Under the pieces are notes generated by a model. The model had not been told where the DNA came from. It did no database searches and saw only the letters and a program-made list of their open reading frames with translations. 64,000 nt of DNA from Escallonia rubra. Its lineage: Eukaryota; Streptophyta; Magnoliopsida; Escalloniales; Escalloniaceae. The stretch covers positions 186,001 to 250,000 of the forward strand of contig JAVXUO010001117.1 in assembly GCA_033065855.1 (NCBI GenBank). The letters run 5' to 3'. Of the stretch, positions 54,902 to 64,000 are shown piece after piece. The position numbers were made by a program, and so were the translations under genes. How positions within the stretch are numbered: the stretch's first letter is position 1; every line of letters starts with the position of its first letter.

Positions 54902-56540
54902 GGGGTTGCCGAGTCCCGAATCTGGATCATGCTGATCCAGGGCTGGCTCGGCATGTCAAATAGTTGTACCCTGCTCCCTGATCATCCTTACCACACTGTA
55001 GCAATGCGCTGGATCTCCTTATCATCCAACGGACGCCGAGGAGCCGGTGTCTGTGGAGGGGCAGCAGGGGGTGAGGACGCTCCTATCACGGCACGAGCAG
55101 TCGTGCTAGGCAGGCCGCGTATGCGGCCTTTCGGCCGATTGACGACCTCCGGCTTATCCAGCCATCGCTTCAACGCCCCAGTACTCGCACCCGTACTAGT
55201 GGACACTGATGGCTGTCCAGACTGCTGCTCGGACCCCCTAAGCTGTTCATACAAGGCCTGCAAAAATAGTGGTTTAACGATATGTTAGGGCAATAATTAA
55301 TGCAACGGACATTGAGAATAAAAAGACAAAACATTAACAACTTAAACAAATTGATTCACATCGATCCGCCGGGCAATATGAGAAATATAGTCGCCCGCCC
55401 GGTGTGCCTCGTCCTTGTCCTTCTTCCACACGTGCGTCTGACTATACGTCAGAGCTATGACCTCATCCTCCTCCAGATCCGGGTGCTCGACCGAATTCAT
55501 GTGTCGGACGATGTCGTGTGGCACCGACCCCCCCGTGTGTGTCGAATCTCTGTTCTGTCTGTTCTTGGCCACGCTCTTACTCTTAGTGTCCCAGCCTGGA
55601 TCTGCAGCCCACCGATCTATCATCTCCCTCCATACACCGTGAGATATCCAATGTGGGGGATATCTCATCATCGGGGCGCCCTCGGGCAGCATCTTCTTCG
55701 CCCGATCCCGTGCGTCGTGGAGCCATCGACGGTAATTCTTGCCGATGTAAGCAAAGAAGGCCTGCTGCCCCAGTGCCTGCTGCTCAGGCGAGTCAAATGT
55801 GAACCCCTTCTGTAAGGCATTCAATAACACAAATTAACAACAGAAAACAAACTCTAATTAAACAAATACTATCGCTGAAAAAAATACTTCACCGTACCAG
55901 CCACTCCTTCCATAGGGACTCCCTCGCAACGGCATCCCAGTCCTTCCAGTACAAGTGTGGCTCGAAGAATCGGCCCTTCACAAGAACGCCGATCTTCGTC
56001 CTCGCCTGATTCTCCAGGATCCTGCCAAAGAAGTAAATAAATAAATTAATACAGTTCAAATATAAATTAACACCCCAAAATTTTAAATATAAGGCATGAT
56101 GTGATATTTTTTTTACTTACAGGCCTTCCTGGGTGAGCGTAACTCTCTGTTTACGCTGGGGGTCGATGCGTACCCCGCGTGTTGGACCACGGCCTCGTCG
56201 AGATCCTACAAAACACAGACATTAATACAGTTCAAATATACTTTAAATATAAGGCTAGTGAAAATGTACTAAACACCGTTATCAACTATACCTGAGGTAG
56301 AACCCACGGAAGAAGGAGAATGCACGCGCGTGTGGGATGAATCTGCGTCGGGCTGGGGCGGCGACTGAGGCGGGGGCAACGGTGGGGGCTGGGGCGTTGG
56401 CTGGAGCTAGGGCCCCGTCTACTGTATGCGAGCACTCTGTGCCTCGTCATTAGTGGGTAATGACAAGGTGGGACCCACTGGGGAGGAAGCAGCTCAGCGT
56501 CCAGCCCGGCCACGAATAGCCCGTATTCTATCCATATCTG
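54902..56540 (-). pseudogene. Plant transposase (Ptta/En/Spm, Transposase_24-like), near complete, broken at the end
   Basis: Exons on the minus strand: about 56540-56290 (Pro-rich, with stops), 56210-56121 (RRGRGPTRGVRIDPQRKQRV), 56023-55890 (KGRFFEPHLYWKDWDAVARE), 55830-55355 (MLPEGAPMMRYPPHWISHGV, GGSVPHDIVRHMNS, LEEDEVIALTYSQTHVWKK) and 55263-54902 (KRWLDKPEVVNRPKGRIRG). The SVPHDIVRHM block is characteristic of this family. Near 54990 a short deletion relative to the copy at 14091 shifts the frame before the DPDSGLGNP end. Role in the element: probable TNPA-like DNA-binding protein (inferred). Confidence 0.75.
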
Positions 56541-56609
56541 ACTTCGTATAGATAAATTGCAAAGATATTAACACATTAAAAACAAAAATTTGGCAGAAAT
56601 CATCATCGG

Positions 56610-56612
<3 letters not shown>

Positions 56613-56679
<67 letters not shown>
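56613..56679. repeat. (AT)n microsatellite
   Basis: About 33 AT units directly at the left edge of the Pack-MULE; AT units also follow its right edge (58314-58324). The insertion went into this tract. Confidence 0.95.
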
Positions 56680-56682
<3 letters not shown>

Positions 56683-57017
56683 TTAATTACGCGGTTGACC
56701 ACTGTACTATTAGGCAAATTTCATTTTGACCACTGGACATCGATTTGTGTCATAGTAACCACTAAACTTTGAAATTCGTTTCAATCAGGTCACTCTGTCA
56801 AATTAATATTGACGGAGTTAGGTTACTCAGGGGTATATTGGTCTTTTTACGCTAGTCTTTATGAATTTTCCTTTTCTTTCTCTTTTTTCCCTCCTTCCCC
56901 CCTCTCTCTCTCTTCTTCTTCTTCTTCTTCTTCTTCTTCAGTCCCTCTCCGTCTCATTTTGTCCACTCTTTAATTTTGGAAAATCAAAGAGAAAGCTAGA
57001 GTAAAGTCCACGGCCAC

Positions 57018-57230
57018 TCACTCGGCGCACTGCAGCAGCAGGCCCAGCAACCTCAGCCCCGTGGACTCTGCTCCGGCGGCGATTTCCTCCCCCTCCTCGT
57101 GCTCGGCGACGGCCTTTTCGCCAGAAACGGTGGCCTCGCCGGAGAAGTTGCTGCGCTTGTTGGAGAGGTTGTCGTCGTGGTCGCCGGAAGATTCGCCGGC
57201 AACGATGTCGATGGCGCGTTTGCTTTTCAT
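57018..57230 (-). pseudogene. GRAS (SCARECROW-like) N-terminal fragment, copy 1
   Basis: The minus strand reads MKSKRAIDIVAGESSGDHDD, then EEGEEIAAGAESTGL and RLLGLLLQCAE, the opening of the GRAS leucine-rich region (LLLQCAE). It stops directly after CAE. Unlike full GRAS proteins (about 450-600 residues), nothing of VHIID, PFYRE or SAW is present. A second, partial copy lies at 57891-58042. Confidence 0.7.
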
Positions 57231-57264
57231 GGGTGGTGAATTGGGGGGCCACTCACTCGGCGCA

Positions 57265-57890
57265 CTGCATCGCTTGATTTTAGTGAGAATTTGCTATCTG
57301 GGGTACTTCCCTGGTCAATGCAGAAGCTTAGTTTGTGTACTTCTGCTAGCTTAAGAGGGAATTCGTTTACGGGCGAATTACCAGACTGGATTGGTGATAT
57401 GAGAAGCCTTGAAATTTTGGATCTTTCAGCTAATAATTTTTCTGGACCGGTTTTGAATTCGATAGGTGATCTTCAGTTCTTGAAGGAATTGAATTTATCT
57501 TCGAACCGCTTTACGGGTAGCTTGCCAGAGTCATTGGCAAATTGTAAGAGCCTTCTGGCAGTGGATGTTAGCCAGAACTTGTTGACTGGTGATCTCCCTG
57601 GATGGACTTTTAAGTTGGGTTTGAAGAGTGTTTTGCTTTCTGGGAATAGGCTTAGTGGAAGCATAGAATATCCTTCTTTACCATCTGGAGCAGCCTCTTA
57701 CAGAAGCCTTGAGGTTTTGGATTTATCTTGGAATGCCTTTTCTGGTGAAATAGCATCCTACATTGGGAATTTCACTAGCTTGCAGTTCTTAAATATGTCC
57801 GTGAACTCTATGATCGGTTCTATTCCGGTGACTGTAGGAGACTTAAAGGCTGCGCGTGTTCTCGATTTGAGTCGAAATCGGCTAGATGGG
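57265..57890 (+). pseudogene. LRR receptor-like kinase ectodomain fragment (PXC2-like)
   Basis: The plus strand encodes consecutive LRRs: LRGNSFTGELPDWIGDMRSL, LDLSANNFSGPVLNSIGD, LNLSSNRFTGSLPESLANC, VDVSQNLLTGDLPGW, LDLSWNAFSGEIASYIGNF and LDLSRNRLDG. Repeat order and the VSQNLLTGDLP segment resemble the PXC2/IRK-type receptor kinases. The frame begins upstream of the Met at 57291 (FSENLLSGVLP) and passes at 57891 into an antisense GRAS piece, so there is no signal peptide, transmembrane segment or kinase. The open frame of 258 codons could make an LRR-only chimera if transcribed; I have no evidence that it is. Confidence 0.8.
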
Positions 57891-58042
57891 CAGGCCCAGC
57901 AACCTCAGCCTCGTGGACTCTGCTCCAGCGGCGATTTCCTCCCCCTCCTCGTGCTCGGCGACGGCCTTTTCGCCGGAAATGGTGGCCTCGCCGGAGAAGT
58001 TGCTGTGCTTGTTGGAGAGGTCGTCGTCGTGGGACTGAAGGG
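57891..58042 (-). pseudogene. GRAS fragment, copy 2
   Basis: A direct repeat of 57038-57187 with a few substitutions (GGCCCAGCAACCTCAGCC, then CTTGTTGGAGAGGT). The two GRAS copies bracket the LRR fragment in the same orientation, so a rearrangement duplicated the GRAS piece inside the Pack-MULE. A shorter repeat, CCACTCACTCGGCGCACTGC, lies at about 57014 and 57249. Confidence 0.75.
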
Positions 58043-58407
58043 CACCACTTGTACTCGTGAACAGTGAAGAAGAAGAAGAAGAAGAAGAAGGGAGCTTACA
58101 GAAGGTGAACAGTGAATAAGAAGAAGAAGAATAAGAAAGAAGACGGTGAACAGTGAATGGACGGTTATACCCCTAAATAAACGGACTTAAATTGACGGAG
58201 TGACCTTATTGAAACGAATTTTAAAGTTTAGTGGTTACTATGACACAAATCGATGTCCAGTGGTCAAAGTAAAATTTGCCTAATAGTACAGTGGTCAACC
58301 GCGTAATTAACTCTATATATATATGAACGGAGGTGCAAAAACACATAAATATGAACCAAGTTCTAAAATGTTACTACATTTTTTCCGTGATGTTACAACA
58401 TTACAAG

Positions 58408-58842
58408 TCAATCATTTTCAGTTTGTGAATCATCATCATCTTCATCACTTTTCTCATCGTCCTCTTCTTCGTGGGACTCGTCGTCCTCTTCATCTTCTAA
58501 TTCACCCTCTTCATCAGTAGACTCGGTCACATCATCTCCAACACTTTCCACATCTTTCGCGTCATCATCTACGACTTCTTTTCTTACAAGAAGTGTTGTT
58601 GGAAGAGGAAGATCTTCCTCCTCGTTGTTTACCTCAACAGGGAACAAGACACGTGGTTGGTCGGCTTGAAAGGAGTCTAGCTCACTGTCATATGTCACGG
58701 GCAATTTCTTGGACTTAATAATTGTATACCAATGAGATTTGGGATTGGCGACGTCCTCCGCGTAAAAGACTTGTACAGCTTGACTAGCAAACACAAAGGG
58801 CTCATTTGATGCAAGTCTTGACTTGACATTGACATCTACAAT
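58408..58842 (-). pseudogene. TNP2 C-terminal part (DUF4216-like) with acidic tail, cut by the next CACTA element
   Basis: The minus strand encodes NEPFVFASQAVQVFYAEDVA, then NPKSHWYTIIKSKKLPV, a DUF4216-like domain of CACTA TNP2 proteins. A highly acidic tail follows (runs of Asp/Glu, for example EDEEDDESHEEEDDEKSDED) and a stop at 58408. The same domain occurs at 52320. At 58842 the frame is broken by the CACTA terminus. It is not an independent acidic protein gene. Confidence 0.75.
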
Positions 58843-58859
58843 CACTACAAGAAAAGACT

Positions 58860-59150
58860 CAATTTGCGACGGACTTTTAGCGACGGACGAAATTCCGTCT
58901 CTAAAAGTCGTTTCAGCGACGGAACATACCCGTCGCTTAAAGTCCGTCGGTAAAACTATTTAACGACGGAATAATTCCGTCCGTAAAAATAACCGTCGGT
59001 GAAAGTAGGGTTTTGCCGACGGACTTTTACCGACAGAACACACCCGTCGGTAAAACTATTTAACAACAGAATAATCCCGTCGGTAAAAATACCCGTCGGT
59101 GAAAGTTCGGTTTTGCCGACGGACTTTTACCGACGGGTATTTTCCGTCGG
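58860..59150. repeat. Subterminal repeat zone of the rightmost CACTA element
   Basis: Inverted pairs of TTTTAGCGACGGA / TTCCGTCGGTAAAA, including a tandem duplication of about 100 bp (near 58990 and 59090). Confidence 0.8.
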
Positions 59151-60206
59151 TAAAGGCTTTAAAAAGATTAGATGTATTTCAAATTGAGGCAATTCAATTA
59201 GGGCACCAGCTTTCTCCCGAGCATCGACATCGTTTCCCGCGACACCGGCGACTTCCCCCGACACCGGCGAGCTCCCGCGACACCGGCGAGCTCCTGTGAA
59301 CAGCCACGCGACACCGGCGAGCTCCTGTGAACAGCCATTTCAACCCACTACAGTGCTTGACAGTCGCGACTCGCGACCACCCACGGTTCCGGCGAGCATC
59401 GACGACCACCCTACGACCCTTCTCACCTCCGGCAGCTTTGGATCGAATGTATGTCTCTTTGTCTTCTGTCTTCAATATGTACGTTCTTGACTTTGCATTG
59501 TGCTGATATGATTTCATAGCAAGTGAACCTTGACCTCTGTGTGATATCGTAAGTCATTTCATGGTGGCTTGTTTCAAGGTTCATTCACGATAAATTCTGC
59601 GAAGATAACGGACCAAGTAAAACTCAAGCTTACTGAACTACACTTGATAAGGCAATAATTATATGAAAAACCAAGCTGCTACTGCTTGGACATGTTTGAC
59701 ATTATCATTCAAACTTATGGACCAAAAAGACTATCTTTTAATTGAAGAGTGAGATGCAACGGCGTTGTCCCTGAGCTTCCAAGTAGTATCGTATACAGAA
59801 GTGCATTTATCCCCATTTAATTGTTTTTTTTTTAACTCGAACTTTTTATTGCGTGCTTAGTCAGTTCTAAGAGAAGGTTTCTATAGGTCTGGCAACGACA
59901 ATTACAAGGGCTTGAAGTGTAGCATACTTCTGATATCTTCAAGAATTATCTTTAGACTAGCTATGCACATAACCTAAAGCTGGGCATGAACTATATGTCC
60001 CAAAATCACAAAATTGCATTGAGCTACATGGGGTCTGCATATCTCTAGATGTGTAAAGCAATGGTTATTTGCTTTGTGAGGACACGTCAAGGGTCACAGG
60101 ACCCGCATCAAATAGAACACTCAGGTTTCATCATAAACATGACCAGTCCAAATCAAGCGCCGACAAGGGTGCTCGCCTACATAATGTTTCTATTGCCTTA
60201 AAGTCG

Positions 60207-60658
60207 TCAAATTTTAGGCAGGAGATCGACCATGGCTTCACGAGGCTTGCACAGAGCAACCAAAGGCTCGGCTTTGGGTATGTTGAGACCTGACCCCTCC
60301 TTCATGTCGACCTCGTCTTTGCTCTCTCTCTCTCTCCCATTCAAAAGATTGAATCAAGTCCCCGAGTGCCAGCCCCCCCCCCCCTACACGCCTGCCCAAA
60401 CTAGCCCCTGGACAAGCCCTCCTCCCAGCACCAAATGGAATCAGCTTATACCCTTCACCTCCCACTCTTCCAAATCTCTCAGGCTTAAATTCTGAGGAGT
60501 CCCCACAGCTCAGGGTCCCTGTGAATCGCCCATGAATTGACCAGCAACATTGTGCCTCGTGGTACATCAATTCCACAAACTGTGCTATCTTGCAATGATT
60601 CGTGTGGCAGTAGAAATGGGGCAGGAGGATTTAGTCTCAGTGTCTCATCTGCGACATT
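60207..60658 (-). pseudogene. Cytochrome P450 (CYP81-like) complete last exon, frameshifted, inside CACTA
   Basis: The exon starts after an acceptor (ccttag-type, exon start 60658) with [20 protein letters not shown], the usual start of CYP81 exon 2. [26 protein letters not shown] and the heme-binding PFGAGRRACPG follow, then LALGDLIQSFEWER. A (GA)n expansion then shifts the frame. In another frame the normal end continues: EVDMKEGSGLNIPKAEPLVA, LCKPREAMVDLLPKI, stop at 60207-60209. A poly-G run near 60370 has also altered the residues after RRV. The heme Cys is retained, but exon 1 is absent. The exon is on the minus strand, against the CACTA transposase. Confidence 0.85.
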
Positions 60659-60829
60659 CTAAAGGCTAAGTTTGATATCATAAAAAGTTATATTCCTAAC
60701 TCTTTGTGTATTTAAGAAGAGTTTGATGAAGAGTTTTGTGTGCTCCTCGTGGCTGAGCTACTAATTAAGCCATAGTTTGATGAAGATTTTTAGCGACGGA
60801 ATAGATTTTTAGCGACGGGTCTAATTGAA

Positions 60830-61900
60830 CCCCTAAATTGATTGCCCCAATCTAACTGAACCCTAATTGAACCCTAAATTGAATGCCCTAATCCAACCGA
60901 ACCCTAAATTGAACTAATTGAACCCTAAATTGAATGCCTCAAATCAACCGAACCCTAAATTGAATCAATAGAGCCCCCTAATTGAACCCTAAATTGAAGT
61001 AATTGAATCCTAAATTGAATGACCTAATTGAATCGAATCCTAAATTAAACTAATTGAACCCCTAATTAAACCCTAAATTGATTGCCCCAATCTAACCGAA
61101 CCCTAATTGAACCCCAAATTGAACCCCTAATCCAACCGAACCCTAAATTGAACTAATTGAACCCTAAATTGAATGCCTCAAATCAACCGAACCCTAAATT
61201 GAATCAATAGAACCCCCTAATTGAACCCTAAATTGAATCAATAGAACCCCCTAATTGAACCCTAAATTGAACTAATTGAATCCTAAATTTAATGCCTCAA
61301 ATCAACCGAACCCTAAATTGAATCAATAGAACCCCCTAATTGTACCTAAATTGAAGTAATTGAACCCTAAATTGAATGCCCTAATCGAACCGAACCCTAA
61401 ATGAAACTAATTGAACCCTAAATTGAATGCCCTAATACAATCGAACCCTAAATTGAAATAATTCAAGCGCATCGGATATGTGAATTTTGAACATTTTTTT
61501 CCCATTTGAACATTGATCATTTGTTTGATAATTTTAGGTTGTTAATTGTGCGTTTTAGAATTGTGATTATTGATCGATGATTTTAGGTTATTAGCTGTGC
61601 ATTTGAAGTAATTGCGATTATGAATTGATGATTTTAGGTTGTTAATTGATGATTTTAGATTGTGCATTGAGCATTTGAGATATTGAGATTATTGACGGAG
61701 GATGGGACCCAATTGGATTGAATGTGTGATTTTTGTTAATTTTTATTGCATTGAGCATTTGAGAATTGAGAATTGAGATTGTTGACGGAGGATGGGACCC
61801 AATTGGATTGAATGTGTGATTTTTGTTAATTTTTATTGCATTGAGCATTTGAGAATTGAGAATTGAGATTGTTGACGGAGGATGGGACCCAATTGGATTG
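60830..61900. repeat. TTGAACCCTAAATTGAA and GATGGGACCCAATTGG repeats
   Basis: The inverse of 17395-18150 in CACTA-1. Between 61660 and 61900 the block GAGATTGTTGACGGAGGATG recurs about every 90 bp, three times. Confidence 0.8.
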
Positions 61901-61979
61901 AGATACCTGTTAGTTAGCGCAGACACGGACACCACGTCTGATCGACGGTGTCCGACATTTAGAAAACAAATTAACGTAT

Positions 61980-62140
61980 GCCGATGTGTCCGGAGGTGCG
62001 TGTCGCTGGGCATCGGACACGTGTCCGGAGGTGTCGGACACGTGTCCAAAGGCGTCGGACACGTGTCGGTATGTGTCAGACACGTGTCGGTATGTGTCTG
62101 ACACGTGTCCGGAGGTGTCAGAAACGTATCGGACACCATA
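61980..62140. repeat. 21-bp CACGTG palindrome array (rightmost CACTA)
   Basis: CACGTG occurs at 62018, 62039, 62060, 62081 and 62102, exactly 21 bp apart, each within GTCGGACACGTGTC-type palindromes. It corresponds inverted to the arrays at 16926-17256. Confidence 0.95.
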
Positions 62141-62259
62141 TCGACACCCTATATGAGGTGTCGGAATTGAGGTTGTTGAATGTGCATTAAATTTAGGTTA
62201 GTTAGGTTAATGCGACATTTTTAGCATGCACCCCCTGGAATCTAATCGTGGCTCCAGCG

Positions 62260-63260
62260 CTGGCTATAATTAGCCCTAATTAGTCCTGATTAATAATATT
62301 TTAGTAAATCAATTAACCCTAATTAGCTCTAACGAGCCTAATTAGTTTTAATTAACCCTAAGAACCTGATAAAATTCAAATTAGCTGTAATTACCTCAAA
62401 TTAGCCCAAATGAACCCAATTATGCGCATATTGATTGTTGTTAGCCTAATTAGTCATAATTTGCACTAACATAACCCAATTACGCCTAATTAGCGCTAGT
62501 TAGGACTAATCAACACTACTCGGCACAATTAAACCCTAATTAGGACTACATAACTCTAATTAGTCCTAATCAACCCTAGTCAGCTATAATCATCCGAAAC
62601 TATCCCTCATTAACATTAATTAGCCCTAACATAACCCAATTAAGCCTAATTAGCCCTAATTAGGACTAATCATCACTACTCGGCACAATTAAACCCTAAT
62701 TAGGACTACATAACTCTAATTAGTCCTAATCAACCCTAGTCAGCTATAATCATCCGAAACTATCCCTCATTAACATTAATTAGCCCTAACATAACCCAAT
62801 TAAGCCTAATTAGCCCTAATTAGGACTAATCATCACTACTCGGCACAATTAAACCCTAATTAGTCATAATCAACCCTAATTAGCTATAATTATCCGAAAC
62901 TAGCCCTCATTAACATTAATTAGCCCTAACATAACCCAATTAAGCCTAATTAGCCCTAATTAGGACTAATCATCACTACTCGGCACAATTAAACCCTAAT
63001 TAGGACTACATAACTCTAATTAGTCCTAATCAACCCTAGTCAGCTATAATCATCCGAAACTATCCCTCATTAACATTAATTAGCCCTAACATAACCCAAT
63101 TAAGCCTAATTAGCCCTAATTAGGACTAATCATCACTACTCGGCACAATTAAACCCTAATTAGCTATAATTATCCGAAACTAGCCCTCATTAACATTAAT
63201 TAGCCCTAACATAACCCAATTAAGCCTAATTAGCCCTAATCAGCCCTTGTACATCCCATA
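62260..63260. repeat. 160-bp tandem repeats (rightmost CACTA)
   Basis: CGGCACAATTAAACCCTAAT begins at 62521, 62681, 62841, 62981 and 63141: a 160-bp period with one 140-bp unit. It is the inverse of 15811-16610. Confidence 0.9.
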
Positions 63261-63988
63261 ATTACTCCATGTTGCCCAGAGATGGTTCAATTACTCGTTC
63301 TTTACAAACCCTGCCTTCTTTATATTAATTGTTGTTTTGAGAAGTCCATTGGCAACGAGATGGTTCAACTCGTTGCCAACGAGTTCTATTTAATGTGGAA
63401 TTGATAACATATGCAACGATCATTCTGCAGTTTTGATATTTCGGAAAGATTCTTGCATATCTTATCAATTTCTGAACACATGCATGCATAAAAACCCTTA
63501 GTTCCCGTTCAAAGGTACTCATTACAAAGTAATGCCTTGTAATGAGCCTTTGGATGTCCAGTTTGGACAGTTTGGAAAAGCTAATTGTTTATAAAACAGT
63601 ATTTTGACTCATGCTTTATGTTCTATGTCGTGGATATTTGGTACACGTTCTCGTGTGTTTCTCCGGGTGCATAGAGAGCTGGTGTTATAACATCCGTCAA
63701 ACCTTCCTGAGCAAGGTTAGATGAATGTTAGAACACCTAATCGATGTGGTGTACTTGGAGAAATGCGGGGAGGTGCTGCCGAATTTTCCACAGACATCGG
63801 ACTAAGCATGAGTTATTCACTGTTTTATAAACATGTGCTTTTCTGAATGGGATAGGACCACTACCTGTTCAAGAGTGGAGGGGAAATATGTAGACGTGTT
63901 GTAACATTCATGCATTGATATTTACATCGGCAATGCTTAATCACTGGTCATTATTGAAGGTGGTATACAGTACGATAATTCAGTCGTC

Positions 63989-64000
63989 ATGTCAGTCGAT
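63989..64000 (+). CDS. Start of TNP2 transposase (first four codons), runs off window
   Basis: ATG at 63989 gives MSVD, identical to the start of the TNP2 copy at 15037 and in the same leader context. Only four codons are visible. Confidence 0.6.

Larger units (their letters stand above)
56680..58313. mobile_element. Pack-MULE with long terminal inverted repeats carrying LRR-receptor and GRAS fragments
   Basis: The left end starts GAGTTAATTACGCGGTTGAC and the right end is its exact inverse. Similarity extends for roughly 130 bp (ACTGTACTATTAGGCAAAT; GACACAAATCGATGTCCAG). The 9-mer TATATATAT flanks both sides, consistent with a Mutator-type target duplication but uninformative because it lies in an AT microsatellite. 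(TTC)n runs near 56905-56940 and inverse (GAA)n near 58065-58090 lie just inside. The cargo is three host gene pieces; no transposase. Confidence 0.9.
54260..58842 (-). mobile_element. CACTA element (3' half), interrupted by Pack-MULE and by a second CACTA element
   Basis: The left end is CACTACAAGAAAA at 54260, preceded by AGA. AGCGACGGA repeats fill 54280-54640. Minus-strand coding follows: a Transposase_24-like gene (54902-56540) and, past an inserted Pack-MULE (56680-58313), the DUF4216-like end of TNP2 (58408-58842). At 58843 another CACTA terminus begins in the same apparent orientation, cutting the TNP2 gene. The other half of this element would lie to the right of the window if the second element is complete. 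Confidence 0.8.
58843..64000 (+). mobile_element. CACTA element inserted in the preceding CACTA; right end outside window
   Basis: The left end is CACTACAAGAAAA at 58843, preceded by AAT, with dense GCGACGGA/TCCGTCGGTAAA repeats to 59150. The interior from 60830 to the edge is CACTA-1 (15038-18150) in reverse order and orientation: TTGAACCCTAAATTGAA repeats (60830-61450), GACGGAGGATGGGACC blocks (61690-61900), the 21-bp CACGTG array (61980-62130), 160-bp repeats (62260-63260) and the leader (63290-63988). TNP2 begins at 63989. A P450 exon is inserted between 60207 and 60658. Bases 59330-60200 show no other gene. Confidence 0.85.

Noticed and set aside
56590..56772. ORF through (AT)n (YIYIYI)
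   Set aside because: Pure microsatellite translation.
57061..57354. Plus-strand ORF in the Pack-MULE as a gene
   Set aside because: It is antisense to the GRAS fragment; the minus strand carries the recognisable LLLQCAE sequence.
58408..58845. Stand-alone acidic nuclear protein gene
   Set aside because: Its first part is the DUF4216-like region of CACTA TNP2, matched at 52320, and it is cut by a transposon end.

Overview
The window is nuclear DNA of a flowering plant, probably a eudicot. It holds spliced genes with GT/AG introns, plant-type CACTA, Mutator-like and hAT transposons, Ty1/copia elements and a plant L1-type LINE. I cannot name the species. Only one gene looks intact and host-encoded: a nine-exon chloroplast-type 13-lipoxygenase on the minus strand (41794 down to 33695). 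Its exons join in frame to an 898-residue protein with all five iron ligands. Almost everything else is mobile DNA, nested insertions or captured gene fragments.

Layout from left to right. 1-2195: right part of a CACTA element carrying a P450 fragment. 2196-2492: a lipoxygenase exon 7 piece fused to a hAT transposase stub. 2766-6016: a copy of the DNA upstream of the lipoxygenase, split by a Pack-MULE (2967-4142) with DnaJ and F-box fragments. 6017-7756: a deleted hAT element. 7757-13466: a second copy of the lipoxygenase upstream DNA, split by a LINE with an intact 1216-codon ORF2. 13467-19582: a complete CACTA element with TTC target duplications. 19597-20772: copia gag and LTR. 20776-23345: a second lipoxygenase exon 7/hAT chimera with a decayed hAT transposase. 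24373-25440: a tandem duplication. 27325-28170: a hAT-like non-autonomous element. 28324-33497: an LTR element without recognisable pol, holding a nested 2.1-kb solo LTR. 33695-41794: the lipoxygenase. 41872-46990: its upstream region, internally duplicated and carrying small hAT elements. 49292-53675: a decayed CACTA element abutting a decayed copia 3' end. 53778-53888: a stray lipoxygenase exon 6. 54260-58842: a CACTA element holding a second Pack-MULE (LRR receptor and GRAS fragments). 58843 to the right edge: a further CACTA element inserted into the previous one, carrying a CYP81-like P450 exon.

The main theme is a lipoxygenase locus repeatedly duplicated and cut up by transposons. Upstream-region copies without coding sequence, exon 7/hAT chimeras and a lone exon 6 lie around one intact gene. 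Paralogous empty sites and target-site duplications let several insertions be ordered. No tRNA, rRNA or CRISPR array was recognised. All domain calls come from reading the translated sequence, not from database searches.
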